Of a stretch of DNA of 64,000 nucleotides, positions 21,374 through 32,549 are shown one piece after another (position 1 is the first letter of the stretch; every line of letters begins with the position of its first letter). Location: positions 24,274,371-24,338,370 of the forward strand of contig JAAALK010000285.1 of the NCBI GenBank assembly GCA_019279435.1, read 5' to 3'. Position numbers and translations under genes: made by a program. Under the pieces are notes generated by a model. That model searched no databases, had not been told where the DNA came from, and worked only from the letters and a program-made list of their open reading frames with translations. Source of the DNA: Zizania palustris. Lineage: Eukaryota; Streptophyta; Magnoliopsida; Poales; Poaceae.

Positions 21374-22787
21374 TGTCATGGCCTCAGATCATGGGCCGGA
21401 GGGCCTGGCCCACCTGTAAACAGTACCGGCGGTACTGTAGTAGAGTAGTTAGTTAAGAGTCTAAGTTAGTTAGAGTTCAGAATGAAGTTAGTTAGAGTTC
21501 AGATTGAAGTTTGTTAGAGTCTTGTATTAGATTAGATCGGTTCTGTGCCTATATAAACATGACCGATGTCTAGAGGGAGTCGTCGAGTAGTTCAGTTTGG
21601 CTATTGCCTTCTTGTATCTCTGCCTCTTCACCGCGTCGCCATAACGGCGCCGCCGCGACAGAGAGGTCCAGACCCTCGACCAACTACCACTTTTGCTATC
21701 AATTAAAAAGGTTAGTTCCTACCAATTCCATGGAAATCCTTGCCGGCGCCAACTTGGTATCAGAGCCCTTGGGTTCTTTTCAGCTGCCATGAGTTCACCG
21801 GGTCAGGGACGAGAATTGAAGAAATTTTGAAGGCACTCTCCGATCAGCAATCATTAATCATGCAGCGCCTAGACGCCATCGAAGAGAAGTTGCAACCACT
21901 CCAGGCGAAAGTCGTGGAATTGGAAGCAGTGGTGACAGAGCAGGCAGTCGCGATTGAAGAGAAGTTGCAGCCGACCCAACCCTTAGAGGAGAGGGTAGCC
22001 ACGCTGGAGGTGCTCGTCTAGAGGCCTGGCCGACAACATCCCTAGGTTGCCGTTGATCACGTGGATCCACCTCCGCACGACCAGGGAGGGAAGCGGCCAA
22101 GGCCGCCTAGGTGGCAACGTAGGCGACCTCGGCAGGGCCAGGTCAGGCGACGATGGCTCGATCGGCGACATCAACAGTGCTACGGAGGCCAACGCTATAT
22201 CCCTGACCACGCAGAGCACACCCTCACGAGCACGGATGGTGGCTTGGCCGATGGTTGGGGGATCGACGTGGGATGCCTTGGCGGCACCAACAGCCCAGCT
22301 CGAGGACGAGCTGGTTTTCAATGGGGGAAAAGATGTCATAGCCTCAAATCATGGCACGGAGGGCCTGGCCCGCCTGTGAACAGTACCACGCAGTACTATT
22401 CACGTGAATAGTATCGACAATACTGTAACAGAGTAGTTAAGAGTCCAAGTTGGGAGTCTAAGTTAGTTAGAGTTCAGATTGAAGTTAGAGTTCAGATTGA
22501 AGTTAGTTAGAGTTCAGATTGAAATTAGTTAGAGTTTAGATTGAAGTTTGTTAGAGTCTTGTATTAGATTAGATCGGTCATGTGCCTATATAAACAGGAC
22601 TGATGCCTAGAGGGAGTCGTCGAGTAGTTCAGTTTGGCTATTGCCTTCTTGTATCCCTGCCTCTTCGCCGCATCGCCACAACGGCGCCGCTGCGACAGAG
22701 AGGTCTAGGCTCTCAACCAACTATCTCGTTTGCTATCAATTAAGAAGGCATACCAATTCTGTTGAAATCCCTTCTCTGTCGGTGACA
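21374..22787 (+). mobile_element. Element H: small LTR retrotransposon inserted in the LTR of G
   Basis: 1414 bp with LTRs 21374-21751 and 22334-22787, flanked by AAGGT (21369-21373 and 22788-22792); the uninterrupted site is at 33440 in the other LTR of G. PBS TTGGTATCAGAGC near 21754 and a polypurine tract (GGGGGAAAAGA) before the 3' LTR. The internal region of about 580 bp has only a short coiled-coil gag-like frame, so it is non-autonomous. The LTRs differ in the copy number of a roughly 24-bp AGTTAGTTAGAGTTCAGATT unit. Confidence 0.85.
21740..22021 (+). pseudogene. Element H internal coiled-coil fragment
   Basis: A 93-codon frame overlapping the PBS side. The later part reads RIEEILKALSDQQSLIMQRL then repeated EEKLQP heptads. 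This looks like the N-terminal coiled coil of a chromovirus gag, left in a deletion derivative. Starts are not reliable. Confidence 0.45.
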
Positions 22788-22853
22788 AAGGTGCTGCAGC
22801 ATTTAGCTCTACATACAATTCTTGCCATTCAGTCTGGCGGTAGTATTTTTACA

Positions 22854-22866
22854 TGGTATTAGAGCC
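22854..22866 (+). other. Primer-binding site of element G
   Basis: TGGTATTAGAGCC directly after the LTR; one base off the usual TGGTATCAGAGC. Confidence 0.75.
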
Positions 22867-25034
22867 ATTCACGGGCTCTCTCAAGCCATGACTTGTCTCC
22901 ACCATTTCTGGTTCCTCGCCGTCGCCGGTGAGCAGCAGTGCGTCAATCATGGCAAGCCTGGTGACTCCAAACGTTGGACACTTCATGAGCACAAAGTTGA
23001 CTCAAGAGAATCATCTCCTCTGGAAGGCACAGTTTGTGCCCTATCTTCAGAGCTAGCAATTGTTGGGTTGTGTGGATGGCACTATTTCCTGTCCAGAAAA
23101 GCTGATCACGATGACCACTTCCAATGGCACGATGCAGGCACTGAATCCAAAGTATCTCAAGTGGGTGCAGCAAGACTAGCTGGTGATGAGCGCCATCCTC
23201 TCATCGCTGTCAAACGAGGTATTGGTGCAAGTGCTGCTCCTGACCACATCTCAAGAGGTGTGGCAAGCTCTTGAGATGATGTTTTCGTCGCAATCAAATG
23301 CGAGGGCACTGCAGTTGCGTATGCAACTCACAAATCTGCAGAAGAAAGATCAACCTGCTGCAAAGTATTTCAACAAAGGCAAGAATCTCGTCGACACCTT
23401 GGCGTCGATCGGCAAACCCCTGCCAGATGAGATCATATCTTATCTCATGGTGATTATGATCCACTAGTCACCTCAGTGACAACTCGTGTTGAACCTATGA
23501 CACTTAATGATTTTTACGGTCATTTTTTGGCATTTGAAATTCGCTTGGAGATGCGCAAGAACCTGTAGATTGAAGGGAGTGTTTCTGCCAACCTCTCATC
23601 CAAAGGGCACACCAGCAATAGTAGTGATGGTGGTCATGGTGGAAGTGGAGGCCGTGGATATGCTCGTGGAAATGGAGGCAGTCGTGGCTGTGGTGGTGGC
23701 CATGGTCGTGGCTATGCACAGCGCAGAGACACTGGTAGAAGACCTATGTGTCATCTCTGCAATAAGGTTGGACACGTTGCATTCAAGTGCTACAACAGAT
23801 TCAATCATGCTTTCACTGGAGAAGAAAATCACATGGTGGCTTTTGCTAATCATGGTGGCTACACGGTGGATACCAACTAGTATAGTGATACGGGAGCAAC
23901 AGATCATATTACCAATGATCTGGACAGACTTACTATTCAGGATAAGTATCAAGGAAAGGAGCAAATTCAGATGGCAAATGGATCTGGTATGTCAGTTCAT
24001 CATATTGGTCATTCTTACTTGAGCACTCCACATAAAACTCTTCTCTTGAAAAATGTTCTTCATGCTCCAAACTCAGCCAAACAATTACTTTCAGTGCATC
24101 GATTCACAAGAGATAACAATGTTTTCTTTGAATTTCATCATGATCATTTCCTTGTTAAGGATCGTACAACGAGGGAACTTATTCTACACGGAAAATGTGA
24201 GTCAGGCCTGTATCCCATCCATTGTCGAGTCTAGTGAAGAGTTTCCTTCATGTCTTCAAGCCTTCCATTGATCAGTGGCATCGACATCTTGAGCATCCTT
24301 CTTCGATCATCATCAATAAAATTCTCCAAAAAAATAAGCTGTCGTATCTCCAAAATAACAATGTCCCAACTGTCTGTGATGCTTGTCAAATGGCCAAGAG
24401 CCATCAATTGCCATTTTCAATTTCAAACTTTGTTGCATCTACTCCTTTAGAACTTGCTCATTCAGATGTTTGGGGCCTTGCTATTCCTTCTGCTTGTGGT
24501 TTTAAATATTATGTGAGTTTTATTGACTCTTTCAGTAGATATACTTGGATTTATTTACTTAAACACAAATCAATTGTCGAGAAAGCTTTTGTTCAGTTTC
24601 AAGTCTAGGCCGAGAGAAATATAGATTGTAAAATATAGAATTTTCAAAGTGATTGGGGAGGAGAATACCAAGGTCTTAATTCCCTACTTCAGCGGCTAGG
24701 CATTCATCATTGAGTGTCTTGCCCACACACGCAGCAAAATGGCACGACTGAGCGAAAACATAGACATATTGTTGAAGTTGGCCTACCTCTTCTTGCTCAT
24801 TCCTCAATTCCAATTCATTTTTGGGAAGAGGCCTTTTTGACAGCCTGTTACCTCATAAATCAATTACCGAGCCATAATATCAACCATGATACACCTGTTG
24901 AGCAACTTTTCCATTCACCACAAGATTACACAACACTTTGCTAGTTCGGTTGTACTTGTTGATCTAACCTCCATGCTTATAATCCTAGAAAGCTGAATTT
25001 TTGATCTGTACAATGTGTTTTTCTCGGCTATAGT
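22867..25034 (+). pseudogene. Element G gag, protease and integrase, 5' half
   Basis: Broken frames in order: a UBN2-type gag (SQEVWQALEMMFSSQSNARA at about 23246-23305), a Gly/His-rich linker, the CCHC knuckle CHLCNKVGHVAFKC (about 23752), protease DTGATDHIT (about 23888), and a GAG-pre-integrase and integrase region. The integrase has HRHLEHPSS, CDACQMAKSH, LAHSDVWGLA, IDSFSRYTWIYLL and QQNGTTERKHRHI (about 24735). TAG codons near 23877, 24232 and 24606 and several frame changes mark decay. The frame is cut at 25034 by chromovirus I and resumes at 30537. Confidence 0.8.
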
Positions 25035-25481
25035 TGTTAGGGCATGTGGTTTGGCGTAGGAAGTAGTCGTGAGAGGTGGGTTGCCGGGAGAAATCCCGGC
25101 GGCATGGGTGGCGAGTCGCCGTGCCGGCGACTCGAATTAGAAAGGGCTGTAGAGACTACAAATCTCCAGCTGATTTTATTGATAGAACTGACCGGCTTAT
25201 ATAGCCTTACAAACTAATCTAATCTTTAACCAAAACCAATCTAATCTTATCCAAAACCAATCTCCAATAGAGATCAATCTAATCTTAACTAACCAAAACC
25301 AATCTAATCTTATCCAAAACCAATCTCCAACAGAGATCAATCTAATCTTAACTAACCAAAACCCAATCTTTAACTAATCCAAACTAATCTCAACCAACTC
25401 CCCGGCGAAAGGGGGAGGCGCCGGCCACCTGGTCAGGTGCCCCCCTTCTTGTGCCGGGTGTACACTTGCCCCACCATAACA
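25035..25481 (-). repeat. Element I 3' LTR
   Basis: Minus-strand LTR starting TGTTATGGTGGGG (plus end CCACCATAACA) after polypurine GGGGGGAGAGA, ending CCCTAACA. Contains two copies of a roughly 70-bp AACCAATCTAATCTTATCC unit. Confidence 0.88.
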
Positions 25482-25923
25482 TCTCTCCCCCCTCGACGAA
25501 CAGCTCGTCCTCGAGCTGGAAGGAAGGATGCGCGGCGCGGAACCCCTCCAGTGGCTCCCATGTTGCTTCATCTGCGGACATGCCCTCCCATTGTACTAGA
25601 ACATGCCAAACGCCGCGCCAGAGGCAGGCGCGGAGCGCACGTTCTGGCTGCGGAAGTAGACGACCATTCTGTAGGGGCAGTAGTGGCGGAGTTGATGTTG
25701 GCGGAGTTCCCCTGAATGGCTTGAGGACGCCTACATGAAAGACGTCGTGGATGCGTGCGTCCGCTGGAAGTTGGAGGCGGTAGGCAACTGCCCCCACTAT
25801 CTCGAGCACTTGGAACGGCCCTGTGAAGCGTGGACCGAGCTTGCCGCGAGCGCCTGGGACGAGGGACTGAGTGTGGTGGTTTAACAGTCGTAGCCACACC
25901 CAATCACCCACGGCGAATTCCAC
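25482..25923 (-). pseudogene. Element I integrase C-terminal domain and chromodomain
   Basis: An open frame of about 147 codons before the LTR: AVGDWVWLRL, GKLGPRFTGPFQVLEIVG, HDVFHVGVLKPFRG, then a chromodomain-like HVLVQWEGMSADEATWEPL (about 25550-25608) and FQLEDELFVEGGEM. Chromodomains direct chromovirus integration to marked chromatin. The frame runs into the LTR, as in element F. Confidence 0.8.
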
Positions 25924-26034
25924 GGCATGGTGGTGTGCATCGTAGTAACAACGGTTGTACTCCTAGGCCTACAGAAGACGCGTGCGTACCTCTTGAAGGA
26001 ATTCATCACGGCTGGCGATCATGGCGTCGACCAC

Positions 26035-26720
26035 CTGCCTCTAAGTTGTACCCGGTGCGTATGGAAGCAGGGCGAGCGGTGGTCTGCCATAAACAACCTC
26101 AAATGGTGTCATGCGGAGTGCGGAGTGGAATGCGGTGTTGTAGTAGTATTCTGCCCAAGGTAGCCATTCCAGCCATGCACGTGGCCGGTCGCCGGTGATG
26201 CATCGTAGATACATTTCTATCATTTTGTTGACGGCCTCCGACTACCCGTCGGTCTGAGGATGAAATATCGTGCTGGTCTTCAAGGTGACACCGGCGAGAG
26301 TGAATAACTCTCGCCAGATGTTGCTGGTGAAGACTGGATCACGGTCGCTGATGATGGACTCCGGAACTCCGTGTAGACGTACAATGTCGTTGAAGAACGC
26401 CCTAGCGACGGAGGTTGCGGTGTAGGGGTGGCTGAGGGGAATAAAATGAGCGTACTTGGATAGGCGATCGACCACCATTAGGATGACGCTTTTGCCTTGC
26501 ACCTTGGGCAGCGCCTCGATGAAATCCATCGAGATGCCTGCCCAGATGTGGGAGGGCACCGGTAGGGGCTGGAGGAGGCCGGCGGGCTGCAGGTCTTCTG
26601 TTTTGTTGCGCTAGTAAGTTGCGCAGGCGCGCACGTAGTCGTGAACTAGGCGGCGATCCTGCTCGATGGAGAAGTCGGTGCGGAGGCGTTGGAGCATGCG
26701 ATGGTAGCCCTCGTGGCCGG
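26035..26720 (-). pseudogene. Element I integrase
   Basis: Core frame 26559-26242 shows AGISMDFIEALPKVQGKSVI (first acidic residue), VVDRLSKYAHFIPL, SDRDPVFTSNIWREL (second) and FHPQTDG. After a stop it continues with NKMIEMYLRCITGDRPRAWL and YYNTAFHSALRMTPFEVVYG. The zinc-finger part lies in 26600-26720 with a TAG in place of TGG (near 26611). Confidence 0.8.
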
Positions 26721-26898
26721 CCACATGGGCCAGCTGCAGGATATCTGGGAGTCGTGGTGAGGCCTGCGGGATGAAGATCTTGCCGGAGTGGCGAATGAGA
26801 CCATCCGTGACCTACCAGGCGTCGCCACGCCCCCTGGATATGGCATCTCGCAGGGCGCGCAGTTCGTCCGAGGTCTCGATCTCGCGCTTGATGTTGTC

Positions 26899-27297
26899 TC
26901 ACAACTGGAAGGTGGGCGCCGAGATGGCACCAAGGTTGAGCTCCTCACTGTCGCGGCATGATAGCGCGTCGGCGACGACGTTGAGGCGTCCTGGCCGGTA
27001 CTCCACCCTGAAATCAAAGCCAAAAAGTTTGCTAATCCAGTGGTGTTGCGGAATCGTCGATAGACGTTGGTCCAGCATGAACTTGAGGGCATAGTGGTCT
27101 GTCCGCACAATGAAGGCCTGACCCCAAAGGTACGGCCTCCAATGGCGAATGGCCTGTACGAGACCGATCAGCTCGCGCTCATATGTCGCGATCTTCATGT
27201 GCCGCGGTGTGAACTGTCTGCTAAAGAATGCGATGGGCCCTTCCCCCTGATGGAGGACCGCTCCAAATACTGCCTCCGATGCGTCACAGTCCACCAC
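26899..27297 (-). pseudogene. Element I RNase H
   Basis: A 132-codon frame with VDCDASEAVFGAVLHQG, IAFFSRQFTPRHMK, TYERELIGLVQAIRHWRPYL, VRTDHYALKFMLDQRL and RVEYRPGRLNVVADALSCR. This is a well-preserved Ty3 RNase H/connection region. Confidence 0.82.
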
Positions 27298-27744
27298 TGA
27301 ACTCCTTGGTGAAGTCCGATAGGTGAAGGACCGGCGTTGTGGTGAGCTTCTCCTTCAGTGCGAGGAACGTGACCTGTGCTGCGTCGGACCAGAGGAAGGT
27401 GTCTTTCTTGAAGAGCTGTGTCAGGGGGGCTGCGATTGAGATGAAGTCCTTGACGAAGCGCCGGTAGTGCCCGACAAGGCCGAGGAATCCTCAGAGCCCA
27501 TGGGCGGAACGCGGCTGTGGCCACGTTGCGACTGACTCCACCTGGGCGCCATCTACAGGTGACGCCGTCTCCCGAGATCATGTGGCCTAGGCAGGCCACG
27601 GTTGTGGTGGCGAAGGCGCACTTAGAGCGTTTGACAGTGAAGGGAGTTGGCGCGCAGAATGTTGAGGATGGCGTGAATGTGTTGCAGGTGCTCAGTCCAG
27701 GATCGGTTGTATATGAGGATGTCGTCGAAGAAAACCAAGACGGA

Positions 27745-28374
27745 TCACCGGAGGACCGGTTGAAGCACCAAGTTCATTAATGCCTGAAACGTAGCCGGAG
27801 CATTAGAAAGACCGAACGGCATTACACGGAATTCGAAGTGCCCGTGACGCGTCCTGATTGCTGTTTTGAGCACGTCGTCCGAGTGTACCCGGACTTGGTG
27901 GTACCCAGACTTGAGATCGAGCTTGGTGAAGATCTTGGCGCCATGAAGCTCGTCCAGGAGCTCTTCTACGACGGGAATTGGGAACTTGTCCTTGACTGTG
28001 CGATCATTGAGGGCACGATAGTCGACGCAAAAGCGCCATGAGCCGTCTGGCTTCTTGAAAAGTAACACTGGTGCTGAGAACGGCGACGTACTGGGCCGGT
28101 TTATCCCTTGTGTCAACATCTCGGCACACTGCTTCTCAAGCTCATCTTTCTGTAGTTGCGGGTAGCGATACGGTCGAACAACCACCGGCTCTGTGTTAGG
28201 CTTGAGATGTATGCGATGGTCGCACACACGTGCTGGCGGCAGTCCGGATGGTGCTGCGAACACATCATCATAGGCTTGGAGAAGTCTATCCAGCAGGTCC
28301 CGCTTGTCGTGGTGTACGGCGTGCAGGCGGCCCGGTGGGGGGTGTAGGCGCGAGGTGAGCCAATACCCCTCCAA
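27745..28374 (-). pseudogene. Element I reverse transcriptase, N-terminal and palm part
   Basis: The 209-codon frame contains DHRIHLKPNTEPVVVRPYRY, SPFSAPVLLFKKPDGSWRFC, KLDLKSGYHQVRV and FRVMPFGLSNAPATFQALMN. The catalytic YxDD that should follow near 27715 reads YNRSWTEHLQHI in this region with DILIYN kept, so the active site is only reached after a frame change or stop. Confidence 0.8.
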
Positions 28375-28520
28375 AGTACCCGCCTACCACCATGCCAGAA
28401 CGCCATGCACAGGTCGTCGAAATCCCATAGTATTGGTCCGAGCGTGCGTAAGAATGACTCGTTGAGTACCATGTCGTAGCAGTCAAGGGGAATGGATTAG
28501 CAGCTGATGAGGAACTCCTC

Positions 28521-28880
28521 CTAGCCGATCCGGATGTCAACGTCGCGTGCCAGGCCATGACAGCCGACCTTGTCGCCGTTTGCTACCCGTACATAGGCGA
28601 CGTTCCCGTTCTGGAAGTGAAGGCGGGCTGCGTGTCCGGTGGCGCTATTGATGAAATTCATCATGGAGCCGGAATCCAGGAGCGTCGTGAACTCCTCAGT
28701 ACCCATAGTCACTCGTATCTGCATGGTACCATCGTCGCGGATGCCGGTGATGGCATTCAGAGATATGAACGACTCATCATCTTCCACGGCTGCGAGTGGA
28801 GCATCCATGAGATTGGGGACATCCTCTTCTAGATCAGCAACCTCCAAGTAGAAGAGACGCTGGCACTTGTGGCCACACAC
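28521..28880 (-). pseudogene. Element I protease region
   Basis: A 119-codon frame with TTLLDSGSMMNFINS, the aspartic protease active site (DSG), preceded by ISLNAITGIRDDGTMQIRV. It ends in a stop before RT, whereas family members run on into RT. Confidence 0.75.
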
Positions 28881-28939
28881 GTACTATTCGTCACAATTGT
28901 AGCAGAGCACCTGGCGGCAGCTCTCTGTCATTTCCGCGG

Positions 28940-30070
28940 TAGTTAGACGGCGGTACTAGTGGGTCGGGCCGGCTGGTGACGTGGTGGCTGGAGCCGTCGT
29001 GGTTGCCGAGGCGCTGCTGGGCGGTGAGGGTAGAGGAAGGGGCCGCGCTACTGGGCGTGAGCTGCGGCCCGGTCCCCCCTGTGGTGCGGTAGTAACCCGA
29101 CGCTCATAGGCGTGTGCTAGTGCCATCGCGCGCTACAGCTCCTCGGGGACGTGAAGCTCCACGTCGATGCGGATGGTGTCGGGAAGTCCGCCCGTGAACA
29201 AGCATGCCTGCTGCTCTAGCGTGAGGTATCCGGCGTGCGCCAACCGGCTCTAGAACGCTTCGATGTAGTCATCGAAGGTGGAACAAAAAGGAATGTGTGC
29301 AAGCTCCGCCAAGTGGTTTGCGCCCATGACTGGCCCGAAGCGTTGTTGGCAAAGCGCCTTGAAGTGTGGCCACGTCACCACGCCGGCGTTGCGCTCCAGC
29401 AAGTAGTACCACTGTAGCGCCGGTGAGGTGGAAAGAGGCCAGTCCCACTTTGTCGCCTTCCCCTATGCGCTGCGAGCGAAAGAACTGCTCGCATCGGTTG
29501 AGCCATCCAAGGGGGTCTTCTTGGCCGTCGAACGTCGGGAAGGATAGTTTGTAATAGCGCGGCACCCCGATGGTCTCGACAAGACCCTCCTGGAACCCGT
29601 GTTGGGTTGATTGGAGCCCTTGGTATGGCAGCAGTCCATGGTAAACCGACGGCTCCGAGTATCCTGGGATTGGAGACGCGATGGCGGAAATTGGATCTGT
29701 GTAATCAACACCGGCTGGACTGGCCCTTGCGATGCGGTAGATGTGTGGACAATGACGTCTGCGGTGGACGGCGCAGGAGGCATGGCACCGTAACCGGGGA
29801 GGCCCTAGGGGTAGGGCGGCGACGCCGCTAGCCCAGCGCTCGTGTAGGGTCCATAGCCACCCGTTGTGCTTGCCCGTGCCCCTGGAAGGGCTGCTGCAAT
29901 CTGGGCAACTTGTCGTTGTAGCTCGTGAATTGCGTTGGCGAGGACATCGATGGCTGCTGCCTAGACGACTAAAGCTGTCGGCGCTGTCATGGTCGGCGCA
30001 CCAAGAGGCGGTGGCTGGGGGGGACGGAAGCCGCGGCCGCGCCTTGCGACGAGGCCATGGAACCCGACAA
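28940..30070 (-). pseudogene. Element I gag
   Basis: Minus-strand frames show PRYYKLSFPTFDGQEDPLGW (about 29507-29566), a Ty3 gag signature, then CEQFFRSQRIGEGDKVGLAS and FHLTGATVVL. A region with Pro/Arg and a partly lost knuckle follows near 28900 (CHKCQRLFYLEV near 28860 in the adjoining frame). Frame changes and stops interrupt it. Confidence 0.75.
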
Positions 30071-30084
30071 ATCTGATACCAGAT

Positions 30085-30531
30085 TGTTAGGGCTTGTGGT
30101 TTGGCGTAGGAAGTAGTCATGAGAGGTGGGTGGCTGGGAGAAATCCCGGCGGCGTGGGTGGCAAGTCGCCGTGTCGGCGACTCGAATTGGAAAGGGTCGT
30201 AGAGACTACAAATCTCCAACTGATTTTATTGATAGAACTGACCGGCTTATATAGCCTTACAAACCAATCTAATCTTTAACCAAAACCAATCTAATCTTAT
30301 CCAAAACCAATCTCTAACAGAGATCAATCTAATCTTAACTAACCAAAACCAATCTAATCTTATCCAAAACCAATCTCCAACAGAGATCAATCTAATCTTA
30401 ACTAACCAAAACCCAATCTTTAACTAATCCAAACTAATCTCAACCAACTCCCCGGCGGAAGGGGGAGGCGCCGGCCACTTGGTCAGGTGCCCTCCTTCTT
30501 GCGCCGGGTGTACACTTGCCCCACCATAACA
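30085..30531 (-). repeat. Element I 5' LTR
   Basis: Same 447-bp length as the other LTR. On the minus strand it is followed by ATCTGGTATCAGATTTG, a primer-binding site. TATA-like CTATATAAGCC lies on the minus strand near 30250. Confidence 0.88.
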
Positions 30532-30536
30532 ATAGT

Positions 30537-32549
30537 CCTATGCACAAAGGCTATAAATGTCTCCATGCTGCCACTGGTCGTGTGTACATTTCCCGCGATG
30601 TTGGGTTTGATGAAAATATATATCCCTTTGCTCACAAAAACCTAGCATACACATCATCCACCCTCATTTCTGAATCTGTTCTTCTCCCTTGGCTCAGCTC
30701 TTTATCCCCACAAAGTGCTCCAGTTTTGAATGAGCCTACTGATCATGTGAATGTATCAGTTTCCTTGCCTAATGATGTTTCTAGTTCTGATGTTGTGCAG
30801 CATGTGGCTGATCCTAATGATTCTACTATAGTACTATTGAGATTCCAGTACGAAATGAAGATGCTATGGAAACACCCCAAGTACAACTTCAATGGCCATG
30901 CACTCGCTCTCAACGTAACATTCAATGCCCAAAGAAATTTACTGATGGCACAATCCGATATAATCCAGCTAAGAGAAGTTTTGCTGCTCAATGTTCTCTT
31001 GAGTTTGAACCTGCCACTCTTGCTGATGCCATGGCTGATTCGAGATGGACTACTGCTATGCAAGAGGAGATTGATGCATTGGCACAAAATCAAACATGGC
31101 ATTTGGTTCCCAAACCACAGGGTGCAAATGTGATTGGTTGCAAATGGGTATTTAAGATCAAGCACAAAGTTGATGGCTCAGTTGAGAGATATAAGGCACG
31201 TCTTGTTGTAAAAGGATTTCATCAACGCTATGGACTTGATTATGAGGATACTTTTAACCCAGCTGTTAAACCGGCTATAGTAAGACTCGTTTTGTCCCTA
31301 GCCGTGTCTCCCGGGTGGACACTACGCCATGCTGATGTAAAAAATGCTTTTCTACATGGTGACTTGAAAGAAGATGTATTCATGAACCAACCTCCTAGTT
31401 TTCAGAATTCTCAACACCCACTACATGTTTGCAAGCTGGATAAATCTCTTTATGGTCTCAAACCGTCACCATGTGCTTGGTACTCCAAGTTGAGCAGTCG
31501 ATTGCATGAGTTGGGCTTCTCTCCATCTAAAGTTGACTCCTCCTTGTTTATTCAGCAGGGCAATGGAGTTACTACTTTTCTTCTAGTCTATGTGGATGAC
31601 CTAGTGATTACTAGTTCATCTCCTGATGTTGTGACAGATCTCCTTCACTAACTTCAAGCTGAGTTTGCTATCAAGGATCTCGGTTCACTCAACTATTTCC
31701 TAGGCATTGAGGTGAAGTCGGCTCTAGGGGGAATTATATTGTCTCAAGCAAAGTATGTGCAAGACTTGCTCACTCGATCAAATATGGTTCAACGCAAACT
31801 AGTCTCTACACTAATGGTCAGTTCAGAGAAGCTATCTAGATATGATGGATCACCATTGTCGGCAAGTGAAGTTACTAAATACCGAAGTACAGTAGGTGCT
31901 TTGCCGTACCTAACCATCACAAGACCAGATATATCCTATGTTGTCAACAAGGTATGTCAATTTCTGCAGGCACCAATAGATGTTCATTGGAGTGTTGTGA
32001 AACGTACACTGCGATTTATGAAATTGACGCATCATGATGGTCTCTGCATACGCAAAGATAGCTCAACACTTGTAAGTGCATTCTCTGATGCAGATTGGGT
32101 AGGGTGCATAGATGATCGATGGTTCATCAGAGGTTTTACAATATTTCTTGGTTCAAACTTGATATCTTGGTGTGCCCCAAAACAAGCCACGGTATCGTGA
32201 TCTAGCACCGAATAAGAATATAAAGCACTTGCTAATGCCACTGCATAATTGGTTTGGGTGTTGTCCATTCTTGGTGAATTGGGTGTTTTCAGTCAAGACC
32301 TCTTGTTCTTTGGTGTGATAATCTTGGGGCAACATACTTGTCAGCAAACCTAGTATTTCATGCCAGAACCAAATATATCGAAGTGGATTTTCCCTTTGTT
32401 AGAGAGCGTGTTGCTCAGAAAGCTCTTGAAGTGCGATTTATTGCCTCTCAGGATAAGTTGTTGATATTTTTACTAAAGCTCTGCCCGTGGCTGTGTTTAG
32501 CAAGCTTCGGTTCAATCTAAACTTGATCTCCACAAAGTTTTGATTGAGG
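30537..32549 (+). pseudogene. Element G reverse transcriptase and RNase H, 3' half
   Basis: Resumes after element I with HKGYKCLHAATGRVYISRDV, the end of integrase. The best frame (30866-31651) has ADSRWTTAMQEEIDAL, GCKWVFKIKHKVDGSVERYK, HADVKNAFLHGDLKEDVFM, SLYGLKPSPCAWY and the active-site LLVYVDDLVIT (about 31585-31617). A TAA near 31649 interrupts it. RNase H follows (31712-32200): LNYFLGIEV, TRPDISYVVNKVCQFLQAP, DADWVGCIDDRW and SNLISWCAPKQATVS. Stops near 32198 and later break the C-terminal part (KYIEVDFPFVRERV). Confidence 0.82.

Larger units (their letters stand above)
21257..22853 (+). repeat. Element G 5' LTR, split by element H
   Basis: The two parts are 21257-21373 and 22793-22853. 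They match the 3' LTR (33353-33505) through shared sequence such as GTAACAAAATTAGAGGAGG and the end CTTTTACA/TTTTTACA. PBS follows immediately. Confidence 0.82.
25035..30531 (-). mobile_element. Element I: complete chromovirus-type gypsy retrotransposon, minus strand, inside G
   Basis: 5497 bp with two 447-bp LTRs and target duplication ATAGT (25030-25034 and 30532-30536). The minus strand carries PBS, gag, protease, RT, RNase H, integrase and a chromodomain. By eye the LTRs differ at about 20 of 447 sites, mostly transitions, so it is a middle-aged insertion. Many in-frame stops make it inactive. Size, LTR length and gene order fit the Reina group. Confidence 0.9.

Noticed and set aside
30516..31133. 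Separate host gene of 205 codons
   Set aside because: Its first part is the end of Copia integrase (element G) and its latter part is an out-of-frame shadow of the RT frame starting at 30866.
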